From CAWEQO01 sp963811225 (GTDB lineage Bacteria; Chloroflexota; Anaerolineae; Anaerolineales; Anaerolineaceae): a stretch of 64,000 nt of DNA. Under the pieces are notes generated by a model that was given only the letters and a program-made list of their open reading frames with translations, was not told the DNA's origin and did no database searches. The position numbers were made by a program, and so were the translations under genes. The stretch covers positions 682,001-746,000 of the forward strand of contig CAWEQO010000001.1 of assembly GCA_963811225.1 (NCBI GenBank). The letters run 5' to 3'. Below, one piece after another: positions 9,991 to 19,186 of the stretch. Numbering within the stretch: the first letter of the stretch is position 1; each line of letters begins with the position of its first letter.

Positions 9991-10090
9991 CCCTTACAAA
10001 AGCGCCAGGGGGCCGTCCTCGCCCAGTAGTCACGCTGAGCTTTCAGCCGCTGTGGATTTCAGCCGTCAGGCGGGGTGGAAAAGCCGCTTC

Positions 10091-10780
10091 TCATTCACTT
10101 CGAAAGCGGTAGCCCACGCCGGCCTCGGTCAAAATGTATTGGGGCCGCGCGGGATCGTCCTCGATCTTGCGGCGCAGGTTGCTGATATTGACGCGCAGCA
10201 GGTGGGTTTCATCCGCGTAGGTAGGCCCCCACACCTGGCGGAGCAGCTGGCGGTGGAGCAGCACCTTGCCGGACTTCTGCACCAGGGCGCGCAGGAGATC
10301 GTATTCGGTCGGCGTGAGTGAGATTTCCCGCTCGCCACGGCTGACCAGGCGGTGGGCCAGGTCGATCTTCAGGTCGCCGAACTGGAACAGTGGGGGCTCT
10401 TCGGTTGGCAGGGCATGGCGCAAGGCGGCGCGGATGCGGGCCATCAGCTCGCCAACCCCGAACGGCTTGGTCAGGTAGTCGTCCGCCCCGGCGTCCAGCG
10501 CGGCGATCTTGTCGCTCTCCTGCTCGCGCACCGACAGGATGATGATCGGCACCTGGCTCCACTCGCGCAGGCGGCGGGTAAGCTCGATCCCGTCCATATC
10601 GGGCAAGCCGAGATCGAGGATCAGCAGATCGGGGCGCTGCTCGGCCAGCATGCGCTGGGCTTCCTCACCGTCGGCGGCCTCAAAGATGCTGAAGCCGTGC
10701 GCCCCGAGCGAAGCGCGCAGAAAGCGGCGGATCGGGCGCTCGTCATCGACAATTAAAATGCGAGGGCCGTCGGCGCTCAT
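10091..10780 (-). CDS. KdpE-like response regulator
   Basis: An OmpR-family regulator of 229 residues. The receiver domain has the acidic pair VDDE near residue 11, phosphoacceptor Asp56 in LLILDLGLPD, the Thr/Ser switch (ILSV) and the Lys of YLTKPFG. The winged helix carries LTPTEYDLLRAL and the recognition region HLLRVNISNLRRKIE, closely resembling KdpE. The ATG at 10780 is preferred because GAGGAAG precedes it; an upstream ATG at 10801 is possible. It lies 49 nt after the sensor kinase gene and in one operon with a KimA-like K+ importer, so it likely responds to K+ limitation or turgor. No kdpFABC genes are present in the window. Confidence 0.85.
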   Translation of the reverse strand: MSADGPRILIVDDERPIRRFLRASLGAHGFSIFEAADGEEAQRMLAEQRPDLLILDLGLPDMDGIELTRRLREWSQVPIIILSVREQESDKIAALDAGADDYLTKPFGVGELMARIRAALRHALPTEEPPLFQFGDLKIDLAHRLVSRGEREISLTPTEYDLLRALVQKSGKVLLHRQLLRQVWGPTYADETHLLRVNISNLRRKIEDDPARPQYILTEAGVGYRFRSE

Positions 10781-10829
10781 CGCAACTTCCTCTGCTTGCA
10801 TAGGGCCGACCAACCGCTTTTTGCGCGCT

Positions 10830-12347
10830 TCATTGGACGGCCTCGCTTTTCTCCGGGCTTGCCGGCAGGCTAAAGCTCAGCTCGGCCCCGCCGCCGGCGC
10901 GATTCTCGGCCCAGATCTGGCCGCCGTGGGCCTCGACGATCCCCTTGCAGATCGGCAGTCCCAGTCCGGTGCCGCCCACGTCATGGCGCTGGACGCGGTA
11001 GAACTTGTCGAAAACGCGCGTCAGGTCATCCTCAGGGATGCCGATGCCGCGGTCGGCAATGGTGATGACGACATTGGGGGCGTGAAGGACGGCGCGAACT
11101 TCAACCGGCGAGCCGGGCGCGGCGTACTTAATCGCATTGTCGAGAAGGTTGATCAATACCTGGGTGATTAAGACGAAGTCGGCCAGTACCATCGGCAAGT
11201 CGGAAGGGATCGAAGTGATGACCGGGCGGTTTTCCAGCCGGTCACGCAGCTGGGCCAAAGCCGTGCCGACCAGGTCTTGCACGTCGATCAGCTCACGATG
11301 GATCTTGAGTGCCCCGGCTTCCATACGCGTCATATCGAGCAGGTTGGCGACCAGCCGGTTGAGGCGGCGAGCTTCACCCCAGGCGGTATCGACCAGGTCG
11401 CTGCGGGCGGCGGCGTCCAGCGCAAGCGAGTTATCGGCGCGCTCCACTTCGCGCAGGCTGCTGAGGACACCGGTAATGGAAGCCAGCGGGGTGCGCAGAT
11501 CGTGCGAGATGGAGTTGAGCAAGGCGGTCTGGAGCTTTTCGGTGGCGCGCAGCACCTGGGCCTGGTTGGCCTGCTCGGACAGCTGGGCGCGCTCGATGGC
11601 CAGGGCTGCCAGGCTGGCGAACCCTTCCAGCAGGTGCAGCTGCTCGGGTGAAAGAAACTCGCCACCTTCCGGGGGGCAGGTGCCAAGCACACCGATGACG
11701 CCGTGGGCTGTTTGCAAGGGCAAGTAACGCGAGCGCGAGGCGGGCGTTTGCTCGGTGCCGTGACCGGCGGGCTGGTTGTAGGTAAAAGACCAGTCCGCCA
11801 GGGTCTGTTCGGCAGCATTGAAGGCGTAAGCAGGCGTAGAGGCGCAGCGCTCCAGGCGGTTACCAGACGGCATCAGCACAATCACGCCCGACGAGAGCAC
11901 CTGGCTGATCTGGTGGATGACGGCTTTGAAGACCGCCTGGAGATCGACGGCGATGGCAACGTCACGGCCGAGGGCAAACAGGGCCGCCGTCTCGGCCTCG
12001 CGGCGGTGAGAAGCGTCCATCTGCTCGCGCACCAGGCCTGCCAGGTTGGTGATGACCAGGCTGACAAGCAGCAGCCCGAACAGGGTCAGCAGGTACTGGG
12101 TATCGTAGACGGTCAGGCTGAAATGCGGCTCGACGAAGAACACGTCGAAGGCCAGGGCGCCGAGCAGGGAAGCGAGCAGAGACGGACCGCGCCCGAGGTA
12201 GACGGCGGCGAGCACCACGGCAATCAGGAACAGCATGACCAGGTTGCCCGGCTCGATGATGCTGCGCAAAGGCAGGCCGATCAGCGTGACCAGGACGACC
12301 AGGAGAATCCCCTGGAGATAGCGCAGAAAATGCTTGCGGTCGAACAT
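10830..12347 (-). CDS. KdpD-like sensor histidine kinase lacking the N-terminal KdpD domain
   Basis: 505 residues from the ATG at 12347, 20 nt after the transporter gene. It has the C-terminal half of KdpD: four transmembrane helices of DUF4118 type (about 10-105), a GAF domain (about 130-260), a dimerisation helix with SISHDLRTPLAS (His282), then the ATPase N box (LINLLDNAIKY), DRGIGIP and GTGLGLPICKGIVEAHGG. The roughly 400-residue cytoplasmic KdpD/USP region of E. coli KdpD, which carries a Walker site and a reported c-di-AMP/USP region, is absent. Short KdpD forms are known in other phyla. The operon suggests it senses K+ status and controls the KimA-like importer. Confidence 0.85.
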   Translation of the reverse strand: MFDRKHFLRYLQGILLVVLVTLIGLPLRSIIEPGNLVMLFLIAVVLAAVYLGRGPSLLASLLGALAFDVFFVEPHFSLTVYDTQYLLTLFGLLLVSLVITNLAGLVREQMDASHRREAETAALFALGRDVAIAVDLQAVFKAVIHQISQVLSSGVIVLMPSGNRLERCASTPAYAFNAAEQTLADWSFTYNQPAGHGTEQTPASRSRYLPLQTAHGVIGVLGTCPPEGGEFLSPEQLHLLEGFASLAALAIERAQLSEQANQAQVLRATEKLQTALLNSISHDLRTPLASITGVLSSLREVERADNSLALDAAARSDLVDTAWGEARRLNRLVANLLDMTRMEAGALKIHRELIDVQDLVGTALAQLRDRLENRPVITSIPSDLPMVLADFVLITQVLINLLDNAIKYAAPGSPVEVRAVLHAPNVVITIADRGIGIPEDDLTRVFDKFYRVQRHDVGGTGLGLPICKGIVEAHGGQIWAENRAGGGAELSFSLPASPEKSEAVQ

Positions 12348-12367
12348 CGTTTGATTATAAGGCGTAA

Positions 12368-14299
12368 TTACTTCACCTGATACGGCACTTCCACGATGAC
12401 CACGTCGTCGCGCTGGAGCAGCGCATTGCGCAGGGTTTCCGCCGTACGGGTGTGCAAGAAGTTGCTCCACAGGCGGTGGGGGATGAACTGCGGCACCAGG
12501 ATGGTGATCGCTTCGTTGGGGCTGCTGGCAGCCTCGACCTTCTCGACGTAGTCGAGCAGCGGCTCAAGGAACAGGCGGTAAGGTGAATCGAGGATGACCA
12601 GACGGTAGCCCTCGCCCCATACCTCCCATTTATTGCGCAGCTTCTTGGTCTCTTCGGGGTCGATGCTGACGTGGACGGCGGTGACGTCATCGGAGAGGGT
12701 GCGCGCGAAGCGCAGCGCCTGGAGGGTGCCCTGGTGGACGCCGCCGACCGGGATGATGATGCGGTTGCGGCAGAAGGGTGTGCGCGGAAAGGCATTCGCG
12801 AGCGAAAGCTGCTGGGCGACGCTCTTATAGTGGTGGCGGATCAGCAGGAAGAAGCCTACCAGCGCCGGGATCAGCAAGATCACCACCCAGGCTCCGTCGC
12901 GGAACTTGGTCATGGCAAACACCAGCATCACGATAAAGGTGCACAAGCCGCCGAAGCCATTGATGATCATCTTCGACTGCCAACCCTTCTTGTAGCGCAA
13001 GGTCGAGCCCTGCTCGGCGCGCTCCTCGCCCGGCTTTAGGTGGCCGACCTTCCACCAGCGATGGGACATGCCGATCTGCGAGAGGGTGAAGGACAGGAAC
13101 ACACCGATGGCGTAGAGGGGGATCAGGCGGGTGACGCTGGCCTGGAACAAGATGATCAGCCCGCTGGCAATGATCGCCAGGGCGGCGATGCCGCGCGAGA
13201 AGACCAGGCGGCTGCCGCGGTAGCTCAACTGGCGCGGCAGAAAGCCGTCGTTGGCGACCAGGGCACCCAGGCGTGGGAAGTCGGCGAAGGCGGTGTTGGC
13301 CGCCAGGATCAGGATGATTGCGGTACCGGCGATGACAGCCAGGTACATGGCGCCCTGACCGCCGAAGACGGTACGGGCCAGCTGCGAGATGACCGTCTCG
13401 ACCTCCGACGGCACGACCCCCACCTGGCGGGACAGGAAGGTGATGCCGAGGAAAAGCGAGCCCAGGATCCCAGACATCCACAGCAGGGTGATGCCGGCAT
13501 TGCGGCTGCGCGGCTCTTTAAAGGCGGTGATGCCGTTGGAGATGGCCTCGATGCCGGTCAGCGCGGCCGTGCCGCTGGAAAAAGCGTGCAGGATCAGGAA
13601 GGGCGTCAATGCCTGGAGGACTTCGTAATGGTACATCTCGGGCGGGTTGGCGACGACGCCCAAACCGCCAAAGAAATGGCGGAACAGGCCAAGCCCAACC
13701 GTCAGGAACATGGTCACAACGAAGAAGTAGGTGGGGACGGCGAAGGTCATCCCAGATTCCTTGACGCCGCGCAGGTTGATCAGAGTAACGAAGCCGACCA
13801 TCAGCACAGCCATATGGACCCGGAAGTCGTACAAGACCGGGAAAGCCGACGCGATCTGGGCCACGCCGGACGAGACCGAAACGGCCACGGTTAGGATGTA
13901 ATCGGTCAGCAGGGCGGCGGCCGCCATTTGAGCGGGCAGCTCTCCCAGGTTATCACGGGCGACGATGTAGGCGCCGCCGCCGCTTGGGTAGGCGTGAACT
14001 GTCTGCTCGTACGACAGGGTGACGATCAGCATGAGCAGCGAGATGGCGATCGCGATCGGGAAAGCGTAACCGAAGGCCACCGATCCAGCGGCCGCAAGGA
14101 TGATCAGGATCTCCTGGGTCGCGTAGGCGGTGGAGGAGAGCGCATCCGAGGCAAACACGGCCAGGCCGATCAGCTTGCCGATGGTCTGGTGGGGAGCATC
14201 GGCGGTCGCCAGGGGGCGGCCGATCAGCCAATGGCTCCAGGAGCGCGGGGAATCCTCGTAGGTCTCTGTAAATACGTTATTTTCAGCTTCTACAGCCAT
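12368..14299 (-). CDS. KimA-like APC-family potassium importer
   Basis: 643 residues with 12 hydrophobic segments in the first 460 and a soluble C-terminal domain, the plan of Bacillus KimA (formerly YdaO, about 607 aa), a high-affinity K+/H+ symporter. The TM1 signature ASDALSSTAYATQE and the SYEQTVHAYPSGGGAYIVA stretch match KimA closely; in KimA the TM1 Asp and Tyr bind K+. The C-terminal domain (about 500-643) has a USP-like fold pattern (IIPVGGVHQGTLQALRFA). Its ATG overlaps the stop of the preceding small membrane gene, and the KdpD/KdpE-like genes follow. I see no c-di-AMP riboswitch in the short leader, unlike the B. subtilis gene. Confidence 0.85.
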   Translation of the reverse strand: MAVEAENNVFTETYEDSPRSWSHWLIGRPLATADAPHQTIGKLIGLAVFASDALSSTAYATQEILIILAAAGSVAFGYAFPIAIAISLLMLIVTLSYEQTVHAYPSGGGAYIVARDNLGELPAQMAAAALLTDYILTVAVSVSSGVAQIASAFPVLYDFRVHMAVLMVGFVTLINLRGVKESGMTFAVPTYFFVVTMFLTVGLGLFRHFFGGLGVVANPPEMYHYEVLQALTPFLILHAFSSGTAALTGIEAISNGITAFKEPRSRNAGITLLWMSGILGSLFLGITFLSRQVGVVPSEVETVISQLARTVFGGQGAMYLAVIAGTAIILILAANTAFADFPRLGALVANDGFLPRQLSYRGSRLVFSRGIAALAIIASGLIILFQASVTRLIPLYAIGVFLSFTLSQIGMSHRWWKVGHLKPGEERAEQGSTLRYKKGWQSKMIINGFGGLCTFIVMLVFAMTKFRDGAWVVILLIPALVGFFLLIRHHYKSVAQQLSLANAFPRTPFCRNRIIIPVGGVHQGTLQALRFARTLSDDVTAVHVSIDPEETKKLRNKWEVWGEGYRLVILDSPYRLFLEPLLDYVEKVEAASSPNEAITILVPQFIPHRLWSNFLHTRTAETLRNALLQRDDVVIVEVPYQVK

Positions 14300-14583
14300 T
14301 GCTTACTCCCAAATTTATCTTCGCCGGCGGTCAGCGATGGGGTCTGCCGGGCGTCTTGCTGCTGCTTGTACTGGCGATAACGAACGATGGTGCGCGCGTT
14401 CGTTATCAAACGAGCCCGGAACCAAACTGCTGCCAGGAAGGAAACCAATATTAAGACCGCAAACTGGGCGAGCTCATGCGCCGGTTGGGGCATGAGCATT
14501 CTGCCTTCTTCATAAAACAAGAAGGACGCCACAGCAACCAGAACGATCGGGCCCCACCAAAGGGGTTCGTGTAACTTCTTCAT
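14290..14583 (-). CDS. Small two-helix membrane protein in the KimA operon
   Basis: 97 residues from the ATG at 14583, which has AAGAGGTG upstream; the frame is open further 5-prime. Two hydrophobic helices (about 9-25 and 38-56) are followed by a basic Tyr/Gln-rich segment and an acidic tail. It overlaps the start of the KimA-like gene by 10 nt, so it is translationally coupled and first in the operon. No family is recognised. Small membrane proteins such as KdpF accompany other K+ pumps, so an accessory or stabilising subunit is a reasonable guess from position. Confidence 0.6.
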   Translation of the reverse strand: MKKLHEPLWWGPIVLVAVASFLFYEEGRMLMPQPAHELAQFAVLILVSFLAAVWFRARLITNARTIVRYRQYKQQQDARQTPSLTAGEDKFGSKQWL

Positions 14584-14804
14584 ACCTTCACCTCTTAAAA
14601 CAAAAACAAAAAGAATAGAACAGCACAATGATTGCTGATCCTCAAAACGCCGTTATTTATAATGGGATTTGGGTCAAGAAATCGACAAGGAGAGGATGGG
14701 GGATGTCAAGAAGATATCAAGAAATAAACTGGCGAAGGCGTCTTTAGATGGGCCCGGAGGTCCTTCGTCAATCAGGATGGCAGTCCAAACAGAATGACAG
14801 TGAC

Positions 14805-16325
14805 CTAGATCATCTGGTTGAATGTCGGTTCGAGCGAGCGGTACATCTCCTGGAACAGAGGGAAAGTCTGAGCGTAGACCTGGGCCGCCTGGGGATCAGG
14901 GTCGATGGTCTCCTGGATGGGGTTCATGGCTGCGGCCATAGAGAAATCGGGATAGAGCCCAACCGCCACCCCACCCGCCAGAGCCGCGCCCATCGAGGTG
15001 GCTTCCTCTAAGATCGATAGGCGCTGGACGGGTAGTCCATAGATATCGGCCATGATCTGGTTCCAGAAGCGGGCGCGCGCCCCGCCGCCGATCAGGCGCA
15101 TGGCGTCGATCTGAGCGCCCTGAGCCAGGAAGATGTCGAGGATCCATTTCAGATTGAAGGTCACCCCCTCCAGTACGGCGCGCAGCATGTCGGCGCGAGT
15201 GTGGCGCATGGTCAGGCCGATGAAGCCGCCGCGCGCCCTGGGGTTCCAGTGCGGCGTACGCTCGCCCATTAGATAGGGCAGGAAGAGCAGCCCATTGGCC
15301 CCGGGCGGCGAGAGGCGGGCTTCGTCGTCCATCAGCGGGTAGGCCGAGCGCCCGGTGGCGAGAGCGTCCTGCTTCTCGGAGCGGCACAGCTGATCGCGAG
15401 CCCACTGGTAGGCCGCCCCGGCCGACTGGGTGGTGCCGGTGGGCATGTACATATCCGGCGCCAGGTGGCAGTAGGTGAAGGTTTTAAATTCCGGATCGAG
15501 CAGGGGCTGCTCGGTCGCCAGAGCAATCCACGAGGACGAGCCGATGTAGTTGTAGGCGCTGCCCTCGGCCACCACACCCGCCCCGGCCGAGGCGCACACA
15601 CCGTCGCCGCCGCCGATGACCACCGGCGTCCCGGTGACCAACCCGCAAGCCTCGGCGGCCTGGGGAGTCACCTCGCCCACGATGTCCGTGGAGGCCAGAA
15701 CCTCCGGCATCTTGTCCATGTCCAGCCCGGCTGCGTCGAAGATGTGCTGCGACCAGACTTTCCGGTGCAAATCGTACATATTCGTGGAAGTGGCATCCGA
15801 TCGGTCGGTGACGAATGCGCCAGTCAAGCGGGCGGCGATGGAATCCTTAGCCTGGATGAACTTGTGCGCGCTGCGGTAGATATCGGGCTCGTGCTGCCTG
15901 AGCCAGAGGATCTTGGGCAGCGTGTACGATGGGCTGAGGCGATGCCCGCTGATGGCGTACACCTCTTCGTTCGAGATACGCCCGCCCAGCCAATCCACCT
16001 GTTCCATCGAGCGCTGGTCGGCCCAGATGATGGCCTTGCGCAGCGGGTGTCCATGCCGGTCAACGGCGACGCAGCCGTTCATCTGCCCACTGAAGACGAT
16101 ACAGGCGATCTCCTCTTTCGCGACACCGGACTTTGCGATCAGGGCGCGGGTAGAGCTGCACACCGCCTGCCACCAGTCGTCCGGGTTCTGCTCGGCCCAG
16201 CCGGGGTGGGCGTACTCCGTCTCATAGGGGTAAAATGCGCTGCTCACCAGGCAGCCCTCGGCATCATACAGGGTGGCTTTGTTCCCGGTGGTCCCCAAGT
16301 CGTGCGCAAGAATGTATCGCTTCAT
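14805..16325 (-). CDS. xylB: FGGY-family carbohydrate kinase (xylulokinase-like)
   Basis: 506 residues with the two FGGY domains. The N-terminal phosphate loop reads AHDLGTTGNKATLYD. The QMNGCVAVD and WADQRS stretches match xylulokinases, where Asp in the second binds the sugar. The C-terminal adenosine loop is around LIGGGARARFWNQIMAD and the C-terminal FGGY signature near MGERTPHWNPRARGGFIGL. A good AAGGAG precedes the ATG. Such enzymes phosphorylate D-xylulose in pentose use, though gluconate or other polyol kinases share the fold. It stands alone on the minus strand, with no isomerase beside it. Confidence 0.8.
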   Translation of the reverse strand: MKRYILAHDLGTTGNKATLYDAEGCLVSSAFYPYETEYAHPGWAEQNPDDWWQAVCSSTRALIAKSGVAKEEIACIVFSGQMNGCVAVDRHGHPLRKAIIWADQRSMEQVDWLGGRISNEEVYAISGHRLSPSYTLPKILWLRQHEPDIYRSAHKFIQAKDSIAARLTGAFVTDRSDATSTNMYDLHRKVWSQHIFDAAGLDMDKMPEVLASTDIVGEVTPQAAEACGLVTGTPVVIGGGDGVCASAGAGVVAEGSAYNYIGSSSWIALATEQPLLDPEFKTFTYCHLAPDMYMPTGTTQSAGAAYQWARDQLCRSEKQDALATGRSAYPLMDDEARLSPPGANGLLFLPYLMGERTPHWNPRARGGFIGLTMRHTRADMLRAVLEGVTFNLKWILDIFLAQGAQIDAMRLIGGGARARFWNQIMADIYGLPVQRLSILEEATSMGAALAGGVAVGLYPDFSMAAAMNPIQETIDPDPQAAQVYAQTFPLFQEMYRSLEPTFNQMI

Positions 16326-16731
16326 CGGTGGTTGGCTCCTTAATCAATCGAAGTGGCAAATCCATTTTTGCATGGAATTGAAAATTTGACAACCTCACTC
16401 CACAAGGAAAATCAAAGCTTTGTTTTACATTTTCCCTCCCTTTCATTAGATTCCCTGAGCCTGTCTGGGGGAATCTCCTACGTAGCGAAAGAGGGATGTC
16501 CCCATTCCGGGGATGCGGAGGATGTGTTATGGTTTCTAAAGTAAGCTGCATGCAGAAATGGGGGCAAGATGTAAGAGGCGCCGCTAGTATTGCCGCTCAA
16601 TTTTCTGTATACTGATAATAATTATCCGATTTGTGTGACTCCTGCCTGATCCGGCAATCGAAAAAGGTTGAGGAACTCCCGATCCGGTAGAAGAGACAAG
16701 CGGTTAGTGGTATTGAGTAAAGGACTTAAAA
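16326..16731. other. 406-nt intergenic region with a candidate promoter
   Basis: This spacer lies between divergent xylulokinase and MoxR genes. I see a possible plus-strand promoter TTGCCG (16590-16595), 18 nt, GATAAT (16614-16619), and a weak inverted repeat (16449-16456 with 16470-16477). There is no convincing small gene or RNA structure. Confidence 0.3.
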
Positions 16732-17697
16732 ATGGTAGATAAAAATTGCTTTGACTCGATCGATGAAGTGAAACACGGCCTGTTTCAACAGCAGTACATC
16801 CCCAGTGATGAAATCGCCACCATCTTGTACCTCGCGCAGCAGCTTGGCAAGCCGCTGCTGACGGAAGGCCCGGCAGGCGTGGGCAAGACGGAGCTGGCCA
16901 AGGCACTGGCAGGGGCCACCGGGCGTGAGCTGATCCGCTTACAGTGCTATGAGGGCCTGGACGAGACCAAGGCGCTGTACGAGTGGGAATACGCCAAGCA
17001 GCTGCTGTACACGCAGCTCTTACGGGACAAGATCCAGGATACCCTGGCAAACGCCGAGAACCTGCAAGCGGCCGCCGACCGGCTGGCGCAAGAAGAAGAC
17101 GTGTTCTTCTCGATGCGCTTCCTTCTACAGCGGCCTCTGCTGCGGGCAATCCTCTCGGACAAGCCCACCGTCCTGCTGATTGACGAGATCGACCGGGCGG
17201 ATGCGGAGTTCGAGGCGTTCTTGCTGGAGGTGCTGAGCGACTTCCAGATCAGCGTGCCCGAAATTGGGACGCTGCAAGCCCGTCACCGTCCACTGGTCAT
17301 ACTGACCAGCAACAACACACGTGAGCTGAGCGAGGCGCTCAAGCGGCGCTGCCTTTATATCTTTATCGATTATCCCGACATCCAGCAAGAGCTGGACGTG
17401 GTTCGCTTGAAGGTGCCCGAGTTGGCGCCAAAGCTGGCCCGCCAGGCGGTCGAGACGGTCAACAAGCTGCGCCAGCTGGACCTGCGCAAATCGCCGAGCA
17501 TCAGCGAGACGTTGGACTGGGCCAAGGCGCTCGTGGCGCTCAACGCCGACAAGCTGGACAACGAGACCCTGGATATTACACTCAACGTGCTGCTGAAGCA
17601 CGAGCGCGACCTGGAACGGGCGCGCAAGCAGCTGATGGCGGAACCGTCATCCGGAGGCCGGCTGAGCGATTTCGACCTGTGGAACCGGCACAATTAG
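16732..17697 (+). CDS. MoxR-type AAA+ ATPase (CoxD-like)
   Basis: 321 residues. Walker A is GPAGVGKTEL (about 46-55), Walker B VLLIDEIDRAD (about 147-157), sensor 1 LTSNNTRELSEALKRRC with the arginine-finger region after it. A long insertion between Walker A and B is typical of the CoxD branch. MoxR ATPases act as chaperones with a VWA-domain partner to mature or insert cofactors into large enzymes. The next gene, 9 nt downstream, is exactly such a VWA partner, so the two form a functional pair. The client enzyme (CO dehydrogenase-like in the classical case) is not in the window. Confidence 0.88.
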   Translation: MVDKNCFDSIDEVKHGLFQQQYIPSDEIATILYLAQQLGKPLLTEGPAGVGKTELAKALAGATGRELIRLQCYEGLDETKALYEWEYAKQLLYTQLLRDKIQDTLANAENLQAAADRLAQEEDVFFSMRFLLQRPLLRAILSDKPTVLLIDEIDRADAEFEAFLLEVLSDFQISVPEIGTLQARHRPLVILTSNNTRELSEALKRRCLYIFIDYPDIQQELDVVRLKVPELAPKLARQAVETVNKLRQLDLRKSPSISETLDWAKALVALNADKLDNETLDITLNVLLKHERDLERARKQLMAEPSSGGRLSDFDLWNRHN

Positions 17698-17706
17698 AGG
17701 CGGCTT

Positions 17707-19092
17707 ATGGATAAACGGATCGTACAGTTTATTATTGCATTACGAAACAGCGGCGTGCGCGTCAGCCTGGCCGAGAGCATCGACGCCTTCAACGCCATCG
17801 ACAAGCTGGGCATCGAGGACCGTGAGACTTTCCGGATGAGCCTTCGCACTACTTTGATCAAGAACAACCAGGATCTAGCAACGTTCGACAAGCTGTTCCC
17901 GCTGTTCTTCCAATCCGGCGAGCCGCAGAATATGACCAATCCGTCGGAGGATTTGTCGGAGCAAGAGGCGCAAATGATCGCCGATGCGCTGCGGCAGTTT
18001 ACCGAGCAGATGCGTAACATCTTGCAGAAGATGCTGCGCGGCGAGCCGCTAACGCAAGAGGAGCTGCAGGCGCTGGAAGCCGATATGGACCTGGACCAAA
18101 TCACCGACCTGCGCTACCAGAAGTGGCTGGCCAACCGCATGGAGCAGGCCATGAAGTTCGACGAAGTCAAGCAGGCGGTGGACGAGCTGATGCAAATGCT
18201 GGCACAGATGGGCATGGACCCGCAGCGCCGCGAACAGATGCGCCAGATGCTGCAGGGCAACCAGCAAGCGCTGCACGACCAGATCGAGCAGTACGTGGGC
18301 CGCAAGATCGCCGAAAACCTGAGCAAGCAAGAGCGCACCCAGAAGGCCGACGAACTGTTCAACCGTCCCTTCGAGGCGCTCAGCGAGGATGATATGCGCA
18401 TCCTGCGCAAAGAGGTTGGGCGGCTGGCGGCGGCGCTGCGCACCCGGCTGGCGCTGCGCCTCAAACGAGCCCGCACCGGACAGCTGGACGTGAAGGGCAC
18501 CTTGCGCAAGAACTTGAAGCATGGCAGTGTGCCACTGCTGCTGCAGCATCGCGATAAGGTGCAGAAACCGCGCATTGTTGTGCTGTGCGACGTGAGCACA
18601 TCCATGCGGCACATTTCGGAGTTGATGTTGAGCTTCCTTTACAGCGTGCAGGACCAGATTAGCAAGACGAACGCCTTCGCCTTCATCGACCATCTGGAAT
18701 ATATTTCTGAGTTCTTCGAAAATGATGAGCCGAACAAGGCCGTCTCCGAGGTTTTGCAGAAGATGCCATCCGGCCATTACAACACCGATCTGGGCTTCAG
18801 CCTGCAGAACTTCTCCGACGATTATCTGGGGATGGTCGACAACCGCACAACGTTCATTGTGGTAGGCGACGGGCGCAACAACTACAACGACCCGGCGCTA
18901 GATATCTTCCAAGACATTTCCCGCCGCAGCCGAGCGCTGATTTGGCTGAACCCTGAAGATAAAATGCAGTGGGGCCGCGGCGACAGCGACATGCTCAAGT
19001 ACGCTCAGCTGTGCGGGCGGGTGTTCCATGTGAGCAATCTGGCCGAGCTGACCGAAGCTGTGGATGAATTATTGGTGTACCGCACCCGGTAA
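17707..19092 (+). CDS. VWA domain-containing CoxE-like protein
   Basis: 461 residues. The first 250 are helical and charged (Gln/Glu/Met-rich), as in CoxE proteins. The C-terminal von Willebrand A domain has a complete MIDAS start, CDVSTSM with Asp295, the Thr of the second MIDAS loop near HYNTDLG, and VVGDGRNN as the third element. It partners with the MoxR ATPase encoded immediately upstream; the pair usually works in metal-cofactor assembly of a large oxidoreductase. No signal peptide, so cytoplasmic. An AGAGAACAG-type palindrome follows the stop. Confidence 0.88.
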   Translation: MDKRIVQFIIALRNSGVRVSLAESIDAFNAIDKLGIEDRETFRMSLRTTLIKNNQDLATFDKLFPLFFQSGEPQNMTNPSEDLSEQEAQMIADALRQFTEQMRNILQKMLRGEPLTQEELQALEADMDLDQITDLRYQKWLANRMEQAMKFDEVKQAVDELMQMLAQMGMDPQRREQMRQMLQGNQQALHDQIEQYVGRKIAENLSKQERTQKADELFNRPFEALSEDDMRILRKEVGRLAAALRTRLALRLKRARTGQLDVKGTLRKNLKHGSVPLLLQHRDKVQKPRIVVLCDVSTSMRHISELMLSFLYSVQDQISKTNAFAFIDHLEYISEFFENDEPNKAVSEVLQKMPSGHYNTDLGFSLQNFSDDYLGMVDNRTTFIVVGDGRNNYNDPALDIFQDISRRSRALIWLNPEDKMQWGRGDSDMLKYAQLCGRVFHVSNLAELTEAVDELLVYRTR

Positions 19093-19095
19093 GAT

Positions 19096-19186
19096 CAAGA
19101 GAATAGAGAGTAGAGAACAGAGAACAGTCAGATACCCGACTGCTCTCTGTTCTCTGTTCTCTGCTCTCAATTCTCGCTCTTTTTTA
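19096..19186. repeat. Imperfect palindrome of the AGAGAACAG repeat family
   Basis: The left arm (about 19098-19130) is made of GAGAATAGAG and GAGAACAG units. The right arm (about 19141-19180) is the near-complement built of CTGTTCTC units, ending in a run of T. It lies between the convergent CoxE-like and haem-binding genes and could terminate the plus-strand operon. Confidence 0.6.

Noticed and set aside
14584..14804. ydaO-type c-di-AMP riboswitch upstream of the KimA-like operon
   Set aside because: The leader to the ATG at 14583 is short and AT-rich, and I could not find the conserved core of that motif.
16353..16544. A 63-residue plus-strand gene between xylulokinase and MoxR
   Set aside because: No ribosome-binding site, no recognisable domain and no coding-like codon bias compared with neighbours.
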